From: Stromatinia cepivora
Lineage: Eukaryota > Ascomycota > Leotiomycetes > Helotiales > Sclerotiniaceae
Length of the DNA: 64,000 nt
Direction of reading: 5' to 3'
Assembly: GCA_014898415.1 (NCBI GenBank)
Contig: RCTD01000013.1
Span: forward strand, 496,001 to 560,000
The notes beneath the pieces are model-generated. The model was not told where the DNA came from. It was given only the letters and a program-made list of their open reading frames with translations, and did not search any database. Position numbers and translations under genes: made by a program. Below, in pieces: positions 36,965 to 48,708 of the stretch (the first letter of the stretch is position 1; each line of letters opens with the position of its first letter).

Positions 36965-38263
36965 ATGGTCACGGTCGAGAAAATTCTCAAATCACACTTT
37001 GAAAGAACTGGTCGAAATTCAATACTTATGGATGGAGGAATTGGCTTGACAATTGATACGAAAGTGGAGGATATACAATGCTTGGGATTAGGAGTATATG
37101 CTTTTTGGGAGATTGTGAAGGTGGAGAGATGGTGGGAGTATAGAGTTCGACCGACTGATGTTGATGAGAGCTTGGGGATGATGAAAGAAGCAAAAAATGC
37201 TGATTTGAGGAAGAAAAAGTTTAGGCCAACCTTGGAATATGAAGAAATGGGGTTGATGCAAGGTGAGAGGTCTAAGGAGCGGTTGCAGAATACGTCGGCT
37301 AAAGGAGCCCCAATCGTGAAGAAAGAAGAAAATCGGTGGAGCTGGGAGACCACGGTTCCGCCGATTAACTTAGATGGGGCGGCGATTGGAAGTAGAAGTC
37401 GTGCGAGGTGGGTAAAGGATGCGATGATTTTTGTGAGCAAATTTATGACAGGAAAGGAAAAGCCAGTGGAGTCGTCTACATCGACCAAGATACCTCCAAT
37501 TGAGATAAAGGAAGAAAGCCGTGGGAGCGGAAGGTCAAAGAAAAGCGGCGATTTGAAGAGGAAGTTGACGAAAGAGGATAGGGGGCAGGCTATGAAACGA
37601 AGGAGGATGGATTTGGAGAACGAGTCAGACGCAATGGCCAAACGAAGAAGAACGAAGTTGGATAAGGAATTGGAACTTGTGGGGTTGAAGAACAAAAACG
37701 CACCAACGATTGACAACCTGGAGACCCTCGCAGAAAGCACAAGCGTGGAGTTACGAAGACATGATGACTCCGTGAAAAAACAGCGAAAGAATATGTCCAC
37801 AAAGGCAAAAAAACTCAGAGAAGGACAATATAAAGAAATGCTACAGAGATTTGAGATTTCGTGGGAGTGGCAACGACAAGACATTATCAATAGATATCCA
37901 CAGTTTAGGCGGAGTAGAGATGACACTCAGACGCTTTCAGGTGGCAGCAATGCAAAGTCTAGCCTCAACCATCAGGTACAAGAACAAAAGGAAAGAACTG
38001 AGAATCAGAGCGAAATACCCCTTCACTTTGAACCTATTCAGGAACAACTTGACGTCGAGAAGCGCCAATATTCACACTCATCCTTTACCCTACGCTATTC
38101 CCATTATATTGTGCATTTGGAATGTGGATTTTGTCCTCATATGGATATTTGTTTTGGTTTGAGAGACGCTCGCAAAGTAATGGGCCGAGCGAAGAGTCAT
38201 CAGGAGTCAAAAGATCATATGGACAGGTACTTTGAAGTCAGAGGAAAGGAAATCGAAAAGTAA
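36965..38263 (+). CDS. Hypothetical basic nuclear-type protein with C-terminal CxxC...Hx5H finger
   Basis: A 432-aa frame of highly charged, Lys/Arg/Glu-rich protein, not recognised as a named family. It has likely nuclear localisation clusters (KRRRMDLE, AKRRRTK) near residues 210-235. Near the C terminus it carries CGFCPHMDICFGLRDARKVM...HQESKDH, i.e. C-x2-C-x21-H-x5-H, a zinc-finger-like spacing. The ATG used is the first in the frame but follows an acceptor-like TTAATAG, so an upstream exon is possible. The next gene, about 100 bases downstream on the same strand, has the same finger pattern, suggesting a tandem pair. DNA binding is inference only. Confidence 0.65.
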   Translation: MVTVEKILKSHFERTGRNSILMDGGIGLTIDTKVEDIQCLGLGVYAFWEIVKVERWWEYRVRPTDVDESLGMMKEAKNADLRKKKFRPTLEYEEMGLMQGERSKERLQNTSAKGAPIVKKEENRWSWETTVPPINLDGAAIGSRSRARWVKDAMIFVSKFMTGKEKPVESSTSTKIPPIEIKEESRGSGRSKKSGDLKRKLTKEDRGQAMKRRRMDLENESDAMAKRRRTKLDKELELVGLKNKNAPTIDNLETLAESTSVELRRHDDSVKKQRKNMSTKAKKLREGQYKEMLQRFEISWEWQRQDIINRYPQFRRSRDDTQTLSGGSNAKSSLNHQVQEQKERTENQSEIPLHFEPIQEQLDVEKRQYSHSSFTLRYSHYIVHLECGFCPHMDICFGLRDARKVMGRAKSHQESKDHMDRYFEVRGKEIEK

Positions 38264-38369
38264 GAAGTGAGAAATTGAATTTGCCAGCGATGCCTAATGC
38301 TGTGTTTGATTTTGTTTCGCATTGTTTCGAATGCGGCTAACATTTAGCTGGATCATGTAGGAGAAAACC

Positions 38370-38630
38370 ATGGCAGACTCAGTCTTAGCAGCGCTTCAAG
38401 ACCAATATCCAGGCGCCGAGCTTCGTATACTGAACAAAACTGGGATTCAAATATATTGCAAGGATTGTCCTTCATATACACCTTACGATTTGGATGCTAA
38501 ACTTCCAGAAAAGACGTACAGAAGGGATTGGAAAGCATTGAAGCAGCATATTCGGTCTCCGTACCATGAGCTTGTGATCAGAGATATCGTGAGGAGATGT
38601 ATGTTGAGGAGTGGCAGGCCGAAAGGGTGA
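38370..38630 (+). CDS. Small protein with CxxC...Hx5H finger (86 aa)
   Basis: Short single-exon protein with a strong start context (AAAACCATGGCA). Its core CKDCPSYTPYDLDAK...RDWKALKQHIRSPYH has C-x2-C-x26-H-x5-H, close to the C-terminal finger of the 432-aa protein just upstream. The finger fills most of the protein, and a basic tail ends SGRPKG. It could be a solo finger protein or a detached C-terminal exon of a duplicated copy of the upstream gene. No function can be assigned. Confidence 0.55.
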   Translation: MADSVLAALQDQYPGAELRILNKTGIQIYCKDCPSYTPYDLDAKLPEKTYRRDWKALKQHIRSPYHELVIRDIVRRCMLRSGRPKG

Positions 38631-41338
38631 AGAGTGGAAATGATGATTGGATTCTGCATAATGGGTATGCCTTAGCCTCGAGCGATGAGATTTTTTGAAG
38701 GCAGAGCATTAGCAAATGTTCTTGGAGCCAAGTTCTCAAGATGCCTTTGTGGATTCCTTCACACGATCAGACATTTGACCGGGCTATTCATATCTAAAAC
38801 TATGAAAGATCTGAACCAAAAGGATTGGAACACTGTCTGCTTGCATGGAGGAGAGATAGGTCAAAGTGCGGAGCTGATTGACTCTTACTTTGGTAACTGT
38901 TACCGGCCCCGCCTTTATCTCTGCAATTCCAAAAAAAAATAAAAAATTATCACTGATAGCGAGCAAAATCGTGCAAAATGATATACGTTTTATTTGATTA
39001 TGATTTTCTCCTCTCTCTAGTGACTGTGCCTCAAAATGAAAGTGTCTTTTCGCAGTAGCTCAATGTAATGACTGGATTCTGATATTCCTTTTTTCCACCC
39101 CTTCACATCCATCACCAGCTTCTTCTCGAGGTTTTTTTTGCTTTTTTTCTTGCGATGTCGAAGTTCTTGATATTCCCCAATATCCTCAAGATCGCTTGTT
39201 TTGCTATATGTACTCGAGCTTCTTTATTCACAAGCTCCCCACCCATCTTCTGTATTCTCACGCGCTCCTGGAACATCTGCACGAACGAATTGTATACTTC
39301 TCATAAAACACAGGAATGTGATTCAAAATTCAACTCTTATGTCTAGATCCGGCAGACTTGCAAGCTTTTCAGCATCTTGGAGATTGATGTCCTAAAACAT
39401 GGTCGGTTCTCATCATTGATATCTTGGGAAAGCTTTAGTGATTAGTCTAGGATGATTCTCTTCCAGTTTCTTTTCTTTCGAAATTTGCAATCAATTTTTC
39501 GATTGGGAAGGCGCGACTAGGATATATTAGAAGAAACAAACACGGGAATACAAAGCAAATCGTCTTTTGTTGAGAGATTCGGGTGATAGGGAAAGATGTT
39601 GAGGATATAGTATTGTATAGTGTAGTACAGTGTATGCTGCTAAATTGGAAGTTATAGGGAATGGGAGGATAGGACGAAGAATTTTTTGATGAAATTGTTG
39701 TGAGGTATCTTAGGTGAATTATAGCTATAGTTGGTGTGTGTGCCTAATATCTTTCTTGTGTCGAACTAATGTCATGTGTTTGGTATCTAAACCATCGTCT
39801 GGGTAGTTTGAGAGGGGCAGGTCAGATAATTCTTGTAGCTTTTGAATCGTTCTGTACATATTGACTTGGAGTTTGATATTTATGTGACATTACAGTTCCG
39901 CAGTACTCATACCGCGATGTTCCTCTGCCATACTTGTGAGGGAAAGGAAAGGTGGATATCTGAGCGTCGTACAGTGAAAACCTCACTAATTGTTGGCTTG
40001 TAATTGGCTATGGATGGTGTGGATTATGCTACTGTAAGCCTCATGTTCCGTGTCATATGATGGGAGTGAGTGCTACTAAATAGTTTTCCTTTTAGGTTGT
40101 TGTTTTTAACATTTTGGGAAGATGTCGTTTGATGAGTGAGGAATTCTCACTCCTCAAGAGACAAAGATTGAAAGATGATATGTAGAATTGTACAGACGAG
40201 GGTACAGATGGAAGTTGAGAATTTCGAGTTCTACGCATTGTGTTCTGTAGAATGTGGCGGTTAGCGGCTGGAAAGTTAGCGGGGAGTTTATGACAGATGC
40301 CATAAACAAATTGCTGAATCTGGCAGACAGTATGGAGTATATAGTTCAAGAAAGCACATCTACAAGTCCATATCAAGGAATGGGAGCACATTGTAGTGAT
40401 GGTCCAAGAGTCCCAAGTACAGTTAATAGTATTTGAATTTCGGACGGGAGAGCTGGTTCCAGAGAAGTGGCATATTCGACTTGGCTGGTGGGTAAATGGT
40501 CCATCTTTGTGTTATTTTAGACGAACAACTGGCCTTATTGCGTAACCAGACTTCAGATCCAGGTGAGACGACCTGACTGAATGGAGCTGATGCAGGCCAC
40601 ACAGAAGTCACTTGACGCGAAAGATAGATGATGCAGAAAGACGAAAGACATAAGGATATACAGTGTGGACATTATGACTGGCTGTAGGCTAAGGGAACAT
40701 AGGGGAAAGAAAAGAGTGAAGGACCTCAAGGTACATTTGAAGTCTCTGTGCTCAAGAAGGCTGTGTGCAAACACATAGCTGTGTATATGCATTTGATCCT
40801 CCGCGGTTGCGAGTATCGGTTACACTTGTAGCCCTTGTGTGAGCGGATTATATGGTCCGGTTTCTCCGCGAACCACAGCCCATTTTTGTTGGGCTCGAAT
40901 ACTAACGGAAAATAAATGAGCGAGTCGCCGTCATGATGAGACTTGTGTTCATGTCCAAAGTCCCTGGTGAAGGCCACAGTAAGCATTGCACACACTTGTC
41001 AGTGACAGAATCCATAACTTCTCTGCCGTAGTGTAACCATATGCTGGCGAAAGAGTCACATTCTGTGCTCTAGTTGGTGGTGTATTGATATTAAAAGTAT
41101 AAGGTCGTGGAGATAAGTCTTGGTATTCTTACATCCGTCCTCGATCGTGTCGTAGATTCAGTATGCTGGAAGTATAGTGTTTGACTTGTTTTCAGTCACA
41201 CTCGTGTTTGTCACATTCCGTGCGATGTCGATTGCTTACGTAATCGAAAAAATTATTCCAACAATCATCTATTAAATCCAATCCATGCCCATGAACCTCG
41301 AAAATATTATCCTATCATATTCTCTTTACACCTTCTTC
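38631..41338. other. Intergenic, no gene recognised
   Basis: 2.7 kb without a credible gene. Minus-strand frames at 40423-40995 are open in two overlapping frames but lack any motif or clear splice path. The left portion has T-rich tracts (39120-39150). It may contain eroded coding remnants beyond recognition. Confidence 0.35.
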
Positions 41339-44300
41339 TCATAGTCTTGACAGTATCTCAAACAGGAATTCATAACCTAGCTCAACACCTTGCTTCCATT
41401 CTTCCCTACCCGGTCTCAAACTTAAGTCGTGAATATGCTTCACGCCCGGCACTCCCAAGAAACCACATCTTACTCCGTGTTCCCCCAAGGGTGTTGCAAA
41501 CTCCTTCGCGGTATGGTATGGAACGATTTCATCGCCCCCGCCGCGGATCAAGAATGTTGGTGTGGTGTATTTGCCAGACCGAAGCTGAGCCATGGGACTA
41601 ATGGACGCGATCCGTTCTGGATCTGGTTTTCTACGCCAGTCGTGATCAGAGATACCATTCAGCATGATACTGAGACCATTTCCTTCTTTAAAAGAGAAAA
41701 AACAAGCTCAGATCTTGGATCTCCTGGACGAATCCAACCTAGGCTTGTTGAATTAGCACCTTCCGCATTATAATTTGTTATCTATGATTGTGTCAGTTTA
41801 TTGTAAGTCTATTAGACAGGGGATTATTTCTCACCGGACGTTTAGAAAGAGACTTTCGAATTGTATCTAACGAGAGCTTTCTTCCTGCATATTGGCTGGC
41901 GCGACTAATATCTAGATCTGTCTTCATTAGTTTACTGTTATCCAAGATTCCAAATCCGTTCACTTGCCTCCAGATTCGAAATCCGTTGGACTATAAAAGA
42001 CTAAGATTGCAAACGGAGGCTTTAAGCCAATATCCTTTGTTGTCCAGGCTGTTGTCATAGCTAGGTGATCTCCTGTCGACCAGCCAATCACCACGATTCT
42101 GCTTGGATCTACCTTGATACCTTTGCCATCTACAAGCCCCTGCAATTTAGTTTGGGCCCAACTATATGCATCACGAATATCTTCCATAGGCCCATTGATA
42201 AGATCTACCTCTGGACATAGTCTGTAATCAAGGCTGACTGGAAGAATATTGTTTGCAAGGAGGAATCATATTTGAGCTGGGCGAATGGCTTTCCTCGACA
42301 ACGTCATATGTCCACCGCCGTGGATCATCAATGCTGGAACCGATAGTCAGCCTTTTGAAAGTTCTATGACATGTTCTTATATTATTTTACCAATAGGCAT
42401 TCCACTTAACGGGGTGATTTCTGGTAGACTGGTAGGAAGATATCCGCGAGCACTTCAACACCATCAACAACTTTGTATCTCACTGTGTCGATTGCTTGCC
42501 CGGTTTTCGAATCTCTCTTGGTCTCATTTTTATGAATCGAAATTTTCAAGTTTTCAGTGGAACCAATGAGTAGACACTGTGTGTTAGAGTCTGGTGTTGA
42601 GCTTTGTGTATACGAAGCCGAAGCATATCGGCTTTTTCAAAGCAATCCATCCAAAATTCTGGTGGTTGAAGTGGATCATCAACGTCATTTCCTAACCACC
42701 AGCCGTCAAGGAGTCCATATACAACATCATACCAATCAACGAGCTCCGTAACTTCCGAGAGAATCATGAAGCCGCCATCTCTCAAGGTTTTCTTCAAATA
42801 CCTCGTCGAGGAAATTTTGTTAGTGGTTGCGTAGACACAATTTGTCCCTATCACGATGTCGAATTGCCTTTCATATTTGATGGAACATCTTTCTCGAGGC
42901 TAAAAGTCTGAAACTTCATCCAGTCATATTTAGCAAACATTACTTTAGCAATTTTCAGGAGCGAAGGAGATATATCTGTGAACGTGTATTTGACTTGTCG
43001 ATCAACTGCGTGGAGCACGTCCGCGAGACGTGTAGTAGTACCACCAAATCCGGCTCCAACTTCCAAAATCTTGATCGGTCCATCGCTGGTAGTATTGATA
43101 GCGATTCGCCTAATGAAGTTGACCAATTGCTCAGTAAGCGTACCAAGCATAGGGAAAGTATTGTAGTAGTCTTCCATCACCTTTTGCGCTGCCGAATTAC
43201 CAAACATCAACGCAATGGGATCAGTCTTTCCAATCAAACAATCTGCTAGTTTTGGACCGGTCAACTCCATTAGCCTCGATTCTGCCGCATATGCAGGATA
43301 TTGCCGCAGTAGGTTTTGGAGCAAGTCATTCGAATCTATCTTTGAGAGTCTATTGACGGTTCGAACAAATGTGCCCCCTTTCTTTTTAATGATTCGATTT
43401 TTCTCCAGTATTTCCATATATCGATTCATGACCTTCAGATGCCTTGGAAGATAATCAACTTCTGGCAGCTCTTGGCCATTGCCGAGCTTGCATAAGTCAA
43501 CATGGAGTGTCTTGAAAGCTTCGGCAATGTATGCCACCAATAACTCATCTTGTTTTGGACCAACCTCAGACCAATTGATATATCCGAGCTTCTTTGCAGC
43601 AGGTTCAAAGGCTGTTTGACATTCTTCTATAATGTCCATGGGATTCGCTAGAATTACTGGTACACTTCCGGGGACTGTTTGGGAAATATTTGTTGAACTG
43701 GCGTTTATGTTTGGCACCGTAACCACAGAGTCTGATTGTGGCTGAAATTCTTCTATGCCCAGATAACTCAGTACCTCTTTGACTGTGGACTCTAGACTAA
43801 GGTCATCATCTTCGATTTCGATGGAAAACGCATCTTCAAGCTCACTTTTTAGCTCGACAGCGGAAAGTGAATCAGCAACGAGATCCTGTAGAGCTGCTGA
43901 TTCTCGAATCTCGTTAATGGGAGCTCCAACATGTTTTCGGAGATCATCTGCAAGGCCTTTTGTCTTTTTACAAAATTGTCTTTATTATTAGAAGCGACCT
44001 GTGGTCTTGATTGATTGAAATCAGCTGGTACTTTAGTTGTGCAGGCTTCAATTTCTTCGGTGGTGCAGAAATGAAAATTTGGGACAGACTTGCATAATTG
44101 CTCATCATGAGATCTTCAGCTGCAATCTCTTTTCCAAATCGTGTCTGCAGTTCCTTTGCAAGTTCAACAGCAGCCAATGAGTCTACTCCTAGGTCACCAA
44201 TATTTGCATCATCCAAAATTTCCGTTTCGGAAGGACCTGTATATGATGCAATCAAGTTCTTTAGGTTATCTGCACCTGTTACAATGTCTGTAGGTGTGGG

Positions 44301-44957
44301 TGGTCCTTCATCATCAGACTCATCAGTACTGCTTCTCGAATCATTTTCAGTAGGCGATCCTGGAGTTGTAATCGGTATCAATGTTCGCTCCGGCTTTTTC
44401 TCCAATAGTGTCTCGTTCAATATTTTTGAATTTGCTGCAGCAAGCATTTTTTTGAGCTTTATTATCAATAGCTTTATGAAACCAACTCCAGTGTTTGTCA
44501 TTACCAATTTGCCGTCTCGAGTAAACACATATGTATCACCAGTAGCTTGGGTGTTACTTATTGGTGTGAACATGGCATACACCGTCCAAGATTTACAATT
44601 TGTGAAATTTCATGACGAGGCCGACATAGTCGTACTACCAGCACCGGTGGCAACGTACATTTCGTCTGAAGAGCAATGGGAGCTACTATTGATAAGCAGA
44701 CCGAAGACTTGAATAAAAGAATCCAAAGCGATAGTGTCACAGACATGAGAGATTGTACTCTCTTGCACATCAACTGGAAAGGGAGGTAAATCAATTTCTG
44801 CAATTGCCTGGGTTCCATCCATTGTGATGCTTGAAATCCCATGCAAGAAATCCGAATAGTGTACGACTGTTGAGAACAGACCATATGCTCACTTGGACAT
44901 CAACTTTTCGGTATCAGGGTTTTTGGTTAGTTCACTGATACGGTCAGATATCAGCTC

Positions 44958-45393
44958 CAGTGATGGGAGTAGTGTGAATTAGTATTATGGTGGCTAATAT
45001 TGAATCTTTTGATATTACATCAGTATGTTTAAATTGTGGTAATATGTATTGCAGTATGTATATACCTTAATATATACTATTACCAATATATAGAAATATT
45101 GGAATTCAATGAATCTCTTTTGAAATAGGCAATATTGAAGTTATGTTTATTGGAATTTGATAGTTTTTAATGGAATGTGGTTAATATTGCTTCAATATTG
45201 TTTGTTTCGGAAGGGATTCATTAAATTCCATATTTCTGTATATTGATAGTGGTATGTGATATTCTATATGATATTTATTAATGTTAATGATATGAAATTC
45301 AATATTATGTATTCTAATATGTATTCAAAAATGGGATACGCCTCATTATAGTGGGGGGTATAGGAATTACGCCGTATACTACTCCCATCACTG
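44958..45393. mobile_element. 436-bp foldback element, hAT-like ends, inside PKS PT domain
   Basis: Both ends carry the perfect 16-base terminal inverted repeat CAGTGATGGGAGTAGT. The CAGTG start is typical of hAT elements. The flanks give an imperfect target duplication, TCAGCTC on the left and TCAGCCTC on the right, one base apart. The whole element is a long imperfect palindrome: for example about 45109-45148 pairs with 45193-45232 at roughly 85% by eye. It is AT-rich, non-coding and non-autonomous. Removing it with one duplicated copy rejoins the PT reading frame across the insertion point. Confidence 0.85.
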
Positions 45394-48326
45394 TCAGCCT
45401 CTGATAAGTCGAAAGTTGTGGTTGAATAGTCAGCCCAATTCTTCCTTTCGCATGGATCGTCAACTTAGATTTCGGGTCTGTATTCAATGAACTCTGTGAT
45501 TGTGGGCACTCTTCCAGTATCGATAAAACTTCTCGGTTCATGTCTACCCCAAGAGGAGCTTGGAAAGCCAAGGCATCAAAAAACATTACCTTTGTTTCAA
45601 CATTGCCACCTGCAATCTGAATTGACATCGCTGCGCACTCCATATACATTGATGCGGGGCATAATGGTTGTTTTCTAACTGCATGGCCCGAGACAATTTT
45701 TGTGAATCTCTTGGTATCAATGTGAATTTGAAATTTTCTTAAGCGAACCATCTTTTGGTGTGACGAGTTGTTTGAAAATCTGCATTTGGATTTGTTCCGG
45801 AGATGTTGGTGTTGTTGAACGGTGTTTTTCCTGAGCTTCGATCACCCTATCCACATTTGGCAACCAGTGTGGCGTGCGTTGAAACTGATATGGTGGAAGC
45901 CAAATTTGCTTGTATCCCGCCTCTTGCGGCGAAAGAAAGTTCTAGAAAGAGGCGGAAATACCTTCGCGCCAAAGATTTGTTGTCACGGCTGAGAGCACAG
46001 CCATAGGGTCTTGTGAATTTCCGAGTTCCATCTCTTGGAAACAATGGTTATCTGGATCTTGAACAGCTCTTTTAGTCATCGATATTGCTGGAGAATTCAT
46101 ACCAGCTTCTAGGAAGATACAGGCTCCGAGGCGACTCTCGATCCTTCGAATGGCATTGATGAAATACACAGGGTCTCTTGTATGCTGCGAAAGACGAACT
46201 GGTGATATTTCGTTTAGATGCTCCAAAGTGCAGCTTTCTAGATGAATCGTTGCTTTATTGAAAGCCAAAGTTTCTGAAAACTCGTCTATCTCACTAAGAA
46301 GCGATTCTGTAAACTTGGAATGGAATCGTCAAGCCGTTGGAACTTCACGCCCTTGAACCGAGAATCTTCTTTTAGCAAATCTTCGGCCTTGGTTATTGAC
46401 GACGAATCACCGACGACAATATGACTTGTTGGGGCATTGTAGCAGGCTATCTCCAATTCCTCGGGTCCTGACTTCAAGTTTGCAATGATGTCTCGTACAA
46501 CATCCTTACTTGCATTAATCGCGAGCATTGTTACCATTTCCGGGCCCTATTTTGTTTGCATCAGCGAAGCTCGAGTAGCAATTAGTTTCAACCCACCCTG
46601 TAGTGATAATACACCAGATAAAGTCATGGCAATCAATTCGCCAAAACTATGACCAACTACAGCGTCTACTTTGAGATCAGCATTGATCCAGCATTTTGCG
46701 CAAGCATATTGCATGGCGAATGTACCACATTGAAGTGCAATAATATCCATGATAGGCTCGACTTGAAATATTGATGGAACAATTGCTGAAAAGCCGAGAT
46801 TTGTGACAATATCATTGCATTTATCGGCGTTCTCTCGGAGCTGAGGATGAGATTGATATAAGTTCTTGTCAAGCCCCACTGTACGCTTACTTTGACCACC
46901 AAACACTAGTACAGTATGCTTAAGCTTTTTTGGGAGTTTCAAAATAGGATTGAATATTTGTTCTTAGTGATTGGATCAGTAGGTTAATATCGGACTCTGT
47001 CGTGGTCTAACAAAATTTGTGGTGTTGCCTGCGTTCACTCAATGTGAAAGCCGACTCATCGAGGCTCGGTTTGGGCGACGCAACTTCCAGATAGTCTCCA
47101 AGGGCTTTCGCATACTTCAGCAGACTTTCTTTTGTCGCCGCGCTTAGAATTATTGGATACTTTGCGCTGATATGAAGTGGATCCTTTGGTGCCTCTATAT
47201 ACTGTCTTGGACCTTCACATAGCAATATGGCAACATTACTTTCTGCGGCTCCATAACTGCTTAGGCAGGCTGCAAGTAATGGAGCGTTACATGGTATAGC
47301 TTTTGTGCTATCGCCATTTTATCAGGTTCCAGAGCTAGAATCTTCGGATTAAGGTTCTTGTGACTCGCGAGAGGCGGAATGATGCCCTTGTTAATCATCG
47401 CAAGTATCTTCACTAGACCAGCTACTCCAGCTCCAGTCTCGCAATGTCCGAAGTTGCCTTTAACAGTTCCAAGGCTCAGAGAATTGCTTCTTTCTGGTCC
47501 TCCAAATACTTCACGAATACTTGCTACTTCAAGTGGATCGCCAGCTTGAGTTCCAGTACCATGGGCCTCGACATAGGACACTTGTTCCGCTTTCATACCG
47601 GCTTTATTTAATATATTCTGATACATTCGAATCTGGGCTGTTGATGAAGGCGTGGTAATTGTAGATGATAAACCTCCTTGACTGGTTGCTGCTCCAGGAA
47701 TGACATCAAGGATTTGGTCTTCATTTGCTACCGCGTGTCTCAACAGCTTCAAAACGACTAAACCCGCTCTCTCGGCTCTGCAATAGCCATCAGCAGTCTC
47801 ACAAAATGGCTTGTATTGTCCGGCAGGACTCAGAAAACCTGCCTTTGCCAGATCCAGGTAATTGTGGATACCCGTTATAATGTTAATCCCACCGGTCAAA
47901 GCCATTGGACATTCCCCGCTTTGTATTGCCCGGACTGCTCGATGAATGGCTATAAACGAAGAGGAACACACCGTATCAAATACTTCCGAGGGACCACTCT
48001 ATCTGAAATAATAGCTGATTTTGCCACACAGAAATGCTCTTATAGTTCCAATTGATATATAGACAGTCGGGGCGTTCGAACTCGTATTGTCGAGATACTC
48101 TATAAAACTAGCGCCTATAAAGCATCCTATTGGATATTATTCTCGCGCTTATATAAATATAAATAACCACTAAATTCCATTGCTTCATATACAAATCCAT
48201 TGCTTCTCTTGGATTTATACAAAAGAATACATGATCAAATTCCTCCATGCCGTTAAGAAAATTACCGAAAAACTTTCGCTTGCCAGCAAATTTCCAGTCC
48301 TGTGAAGCTCTAAAACTACGATTTAT

Positions 48327-48708
48327 CAGGGTTGGGCAAAGGGTAGGGTACACCCGGGGTAGCCCGGGGTATTTTTCACTGAGTAACCATTCTGCTTTAC
48401 CTTTATAGGGTACAGTAAATACCCTATTAAAATGTACCAGGTACAGATTAATTCGTGGGTATAGATATGTGAAGTGTATATGAAAGTATATATTGAAGAT
48501 TAGATTTCGTTTAGGTATAATTATTATATATATATAATAATTATATAATCTTTATATATTATTAGCTAATATTTTTGATTGATTATTATTCTGAATATCA
48601 TCTACACCCGACGAATTTATAGAGTAAATACTCTGCTATATTCTATAGGGTAGGGTAAATACCCTAAGAGGTCAAATACCCCGGATACGGGTAGGGTGCC
48701 CATGCCTG
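48327..48708. mobile_element. 382-bp hAT-like MITE inside PKS KS domain
   Basis: The left end CAGGGTTGGGCA and right end (read inverted) CAGGCATGGGCA are imperfect terminal inverted repeats. A perfect 8-bp target-site duplication, CGATTTAT, flanks it at 48319-48326 and 48709-48716. An 8-bp duplication and a CAGG start are hAT hallmarks. The interior has several GGGTA/TACCC motifs and no coding capacity. Removing the element plus one duplication restores the collinear KS N-terminal reading, so the insertion post-dates the gene. Confidence 0.92.

Noticed and set aside
36958..37926. 322-codon minus-strand open frame
   Set aside because: Antisense to the 432-aa plus-strand protein, whose charged composition and finger motif are more credible. 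The Ser/Phe/Leu-rich antisense product is the typical complement of Lys/Glu codons.
40423..40995. Overlapping minus-strand frames that might be exons
   Set aside because: No motif, no consistent splice path and mixed frames; noted only as part of the intergenic description.
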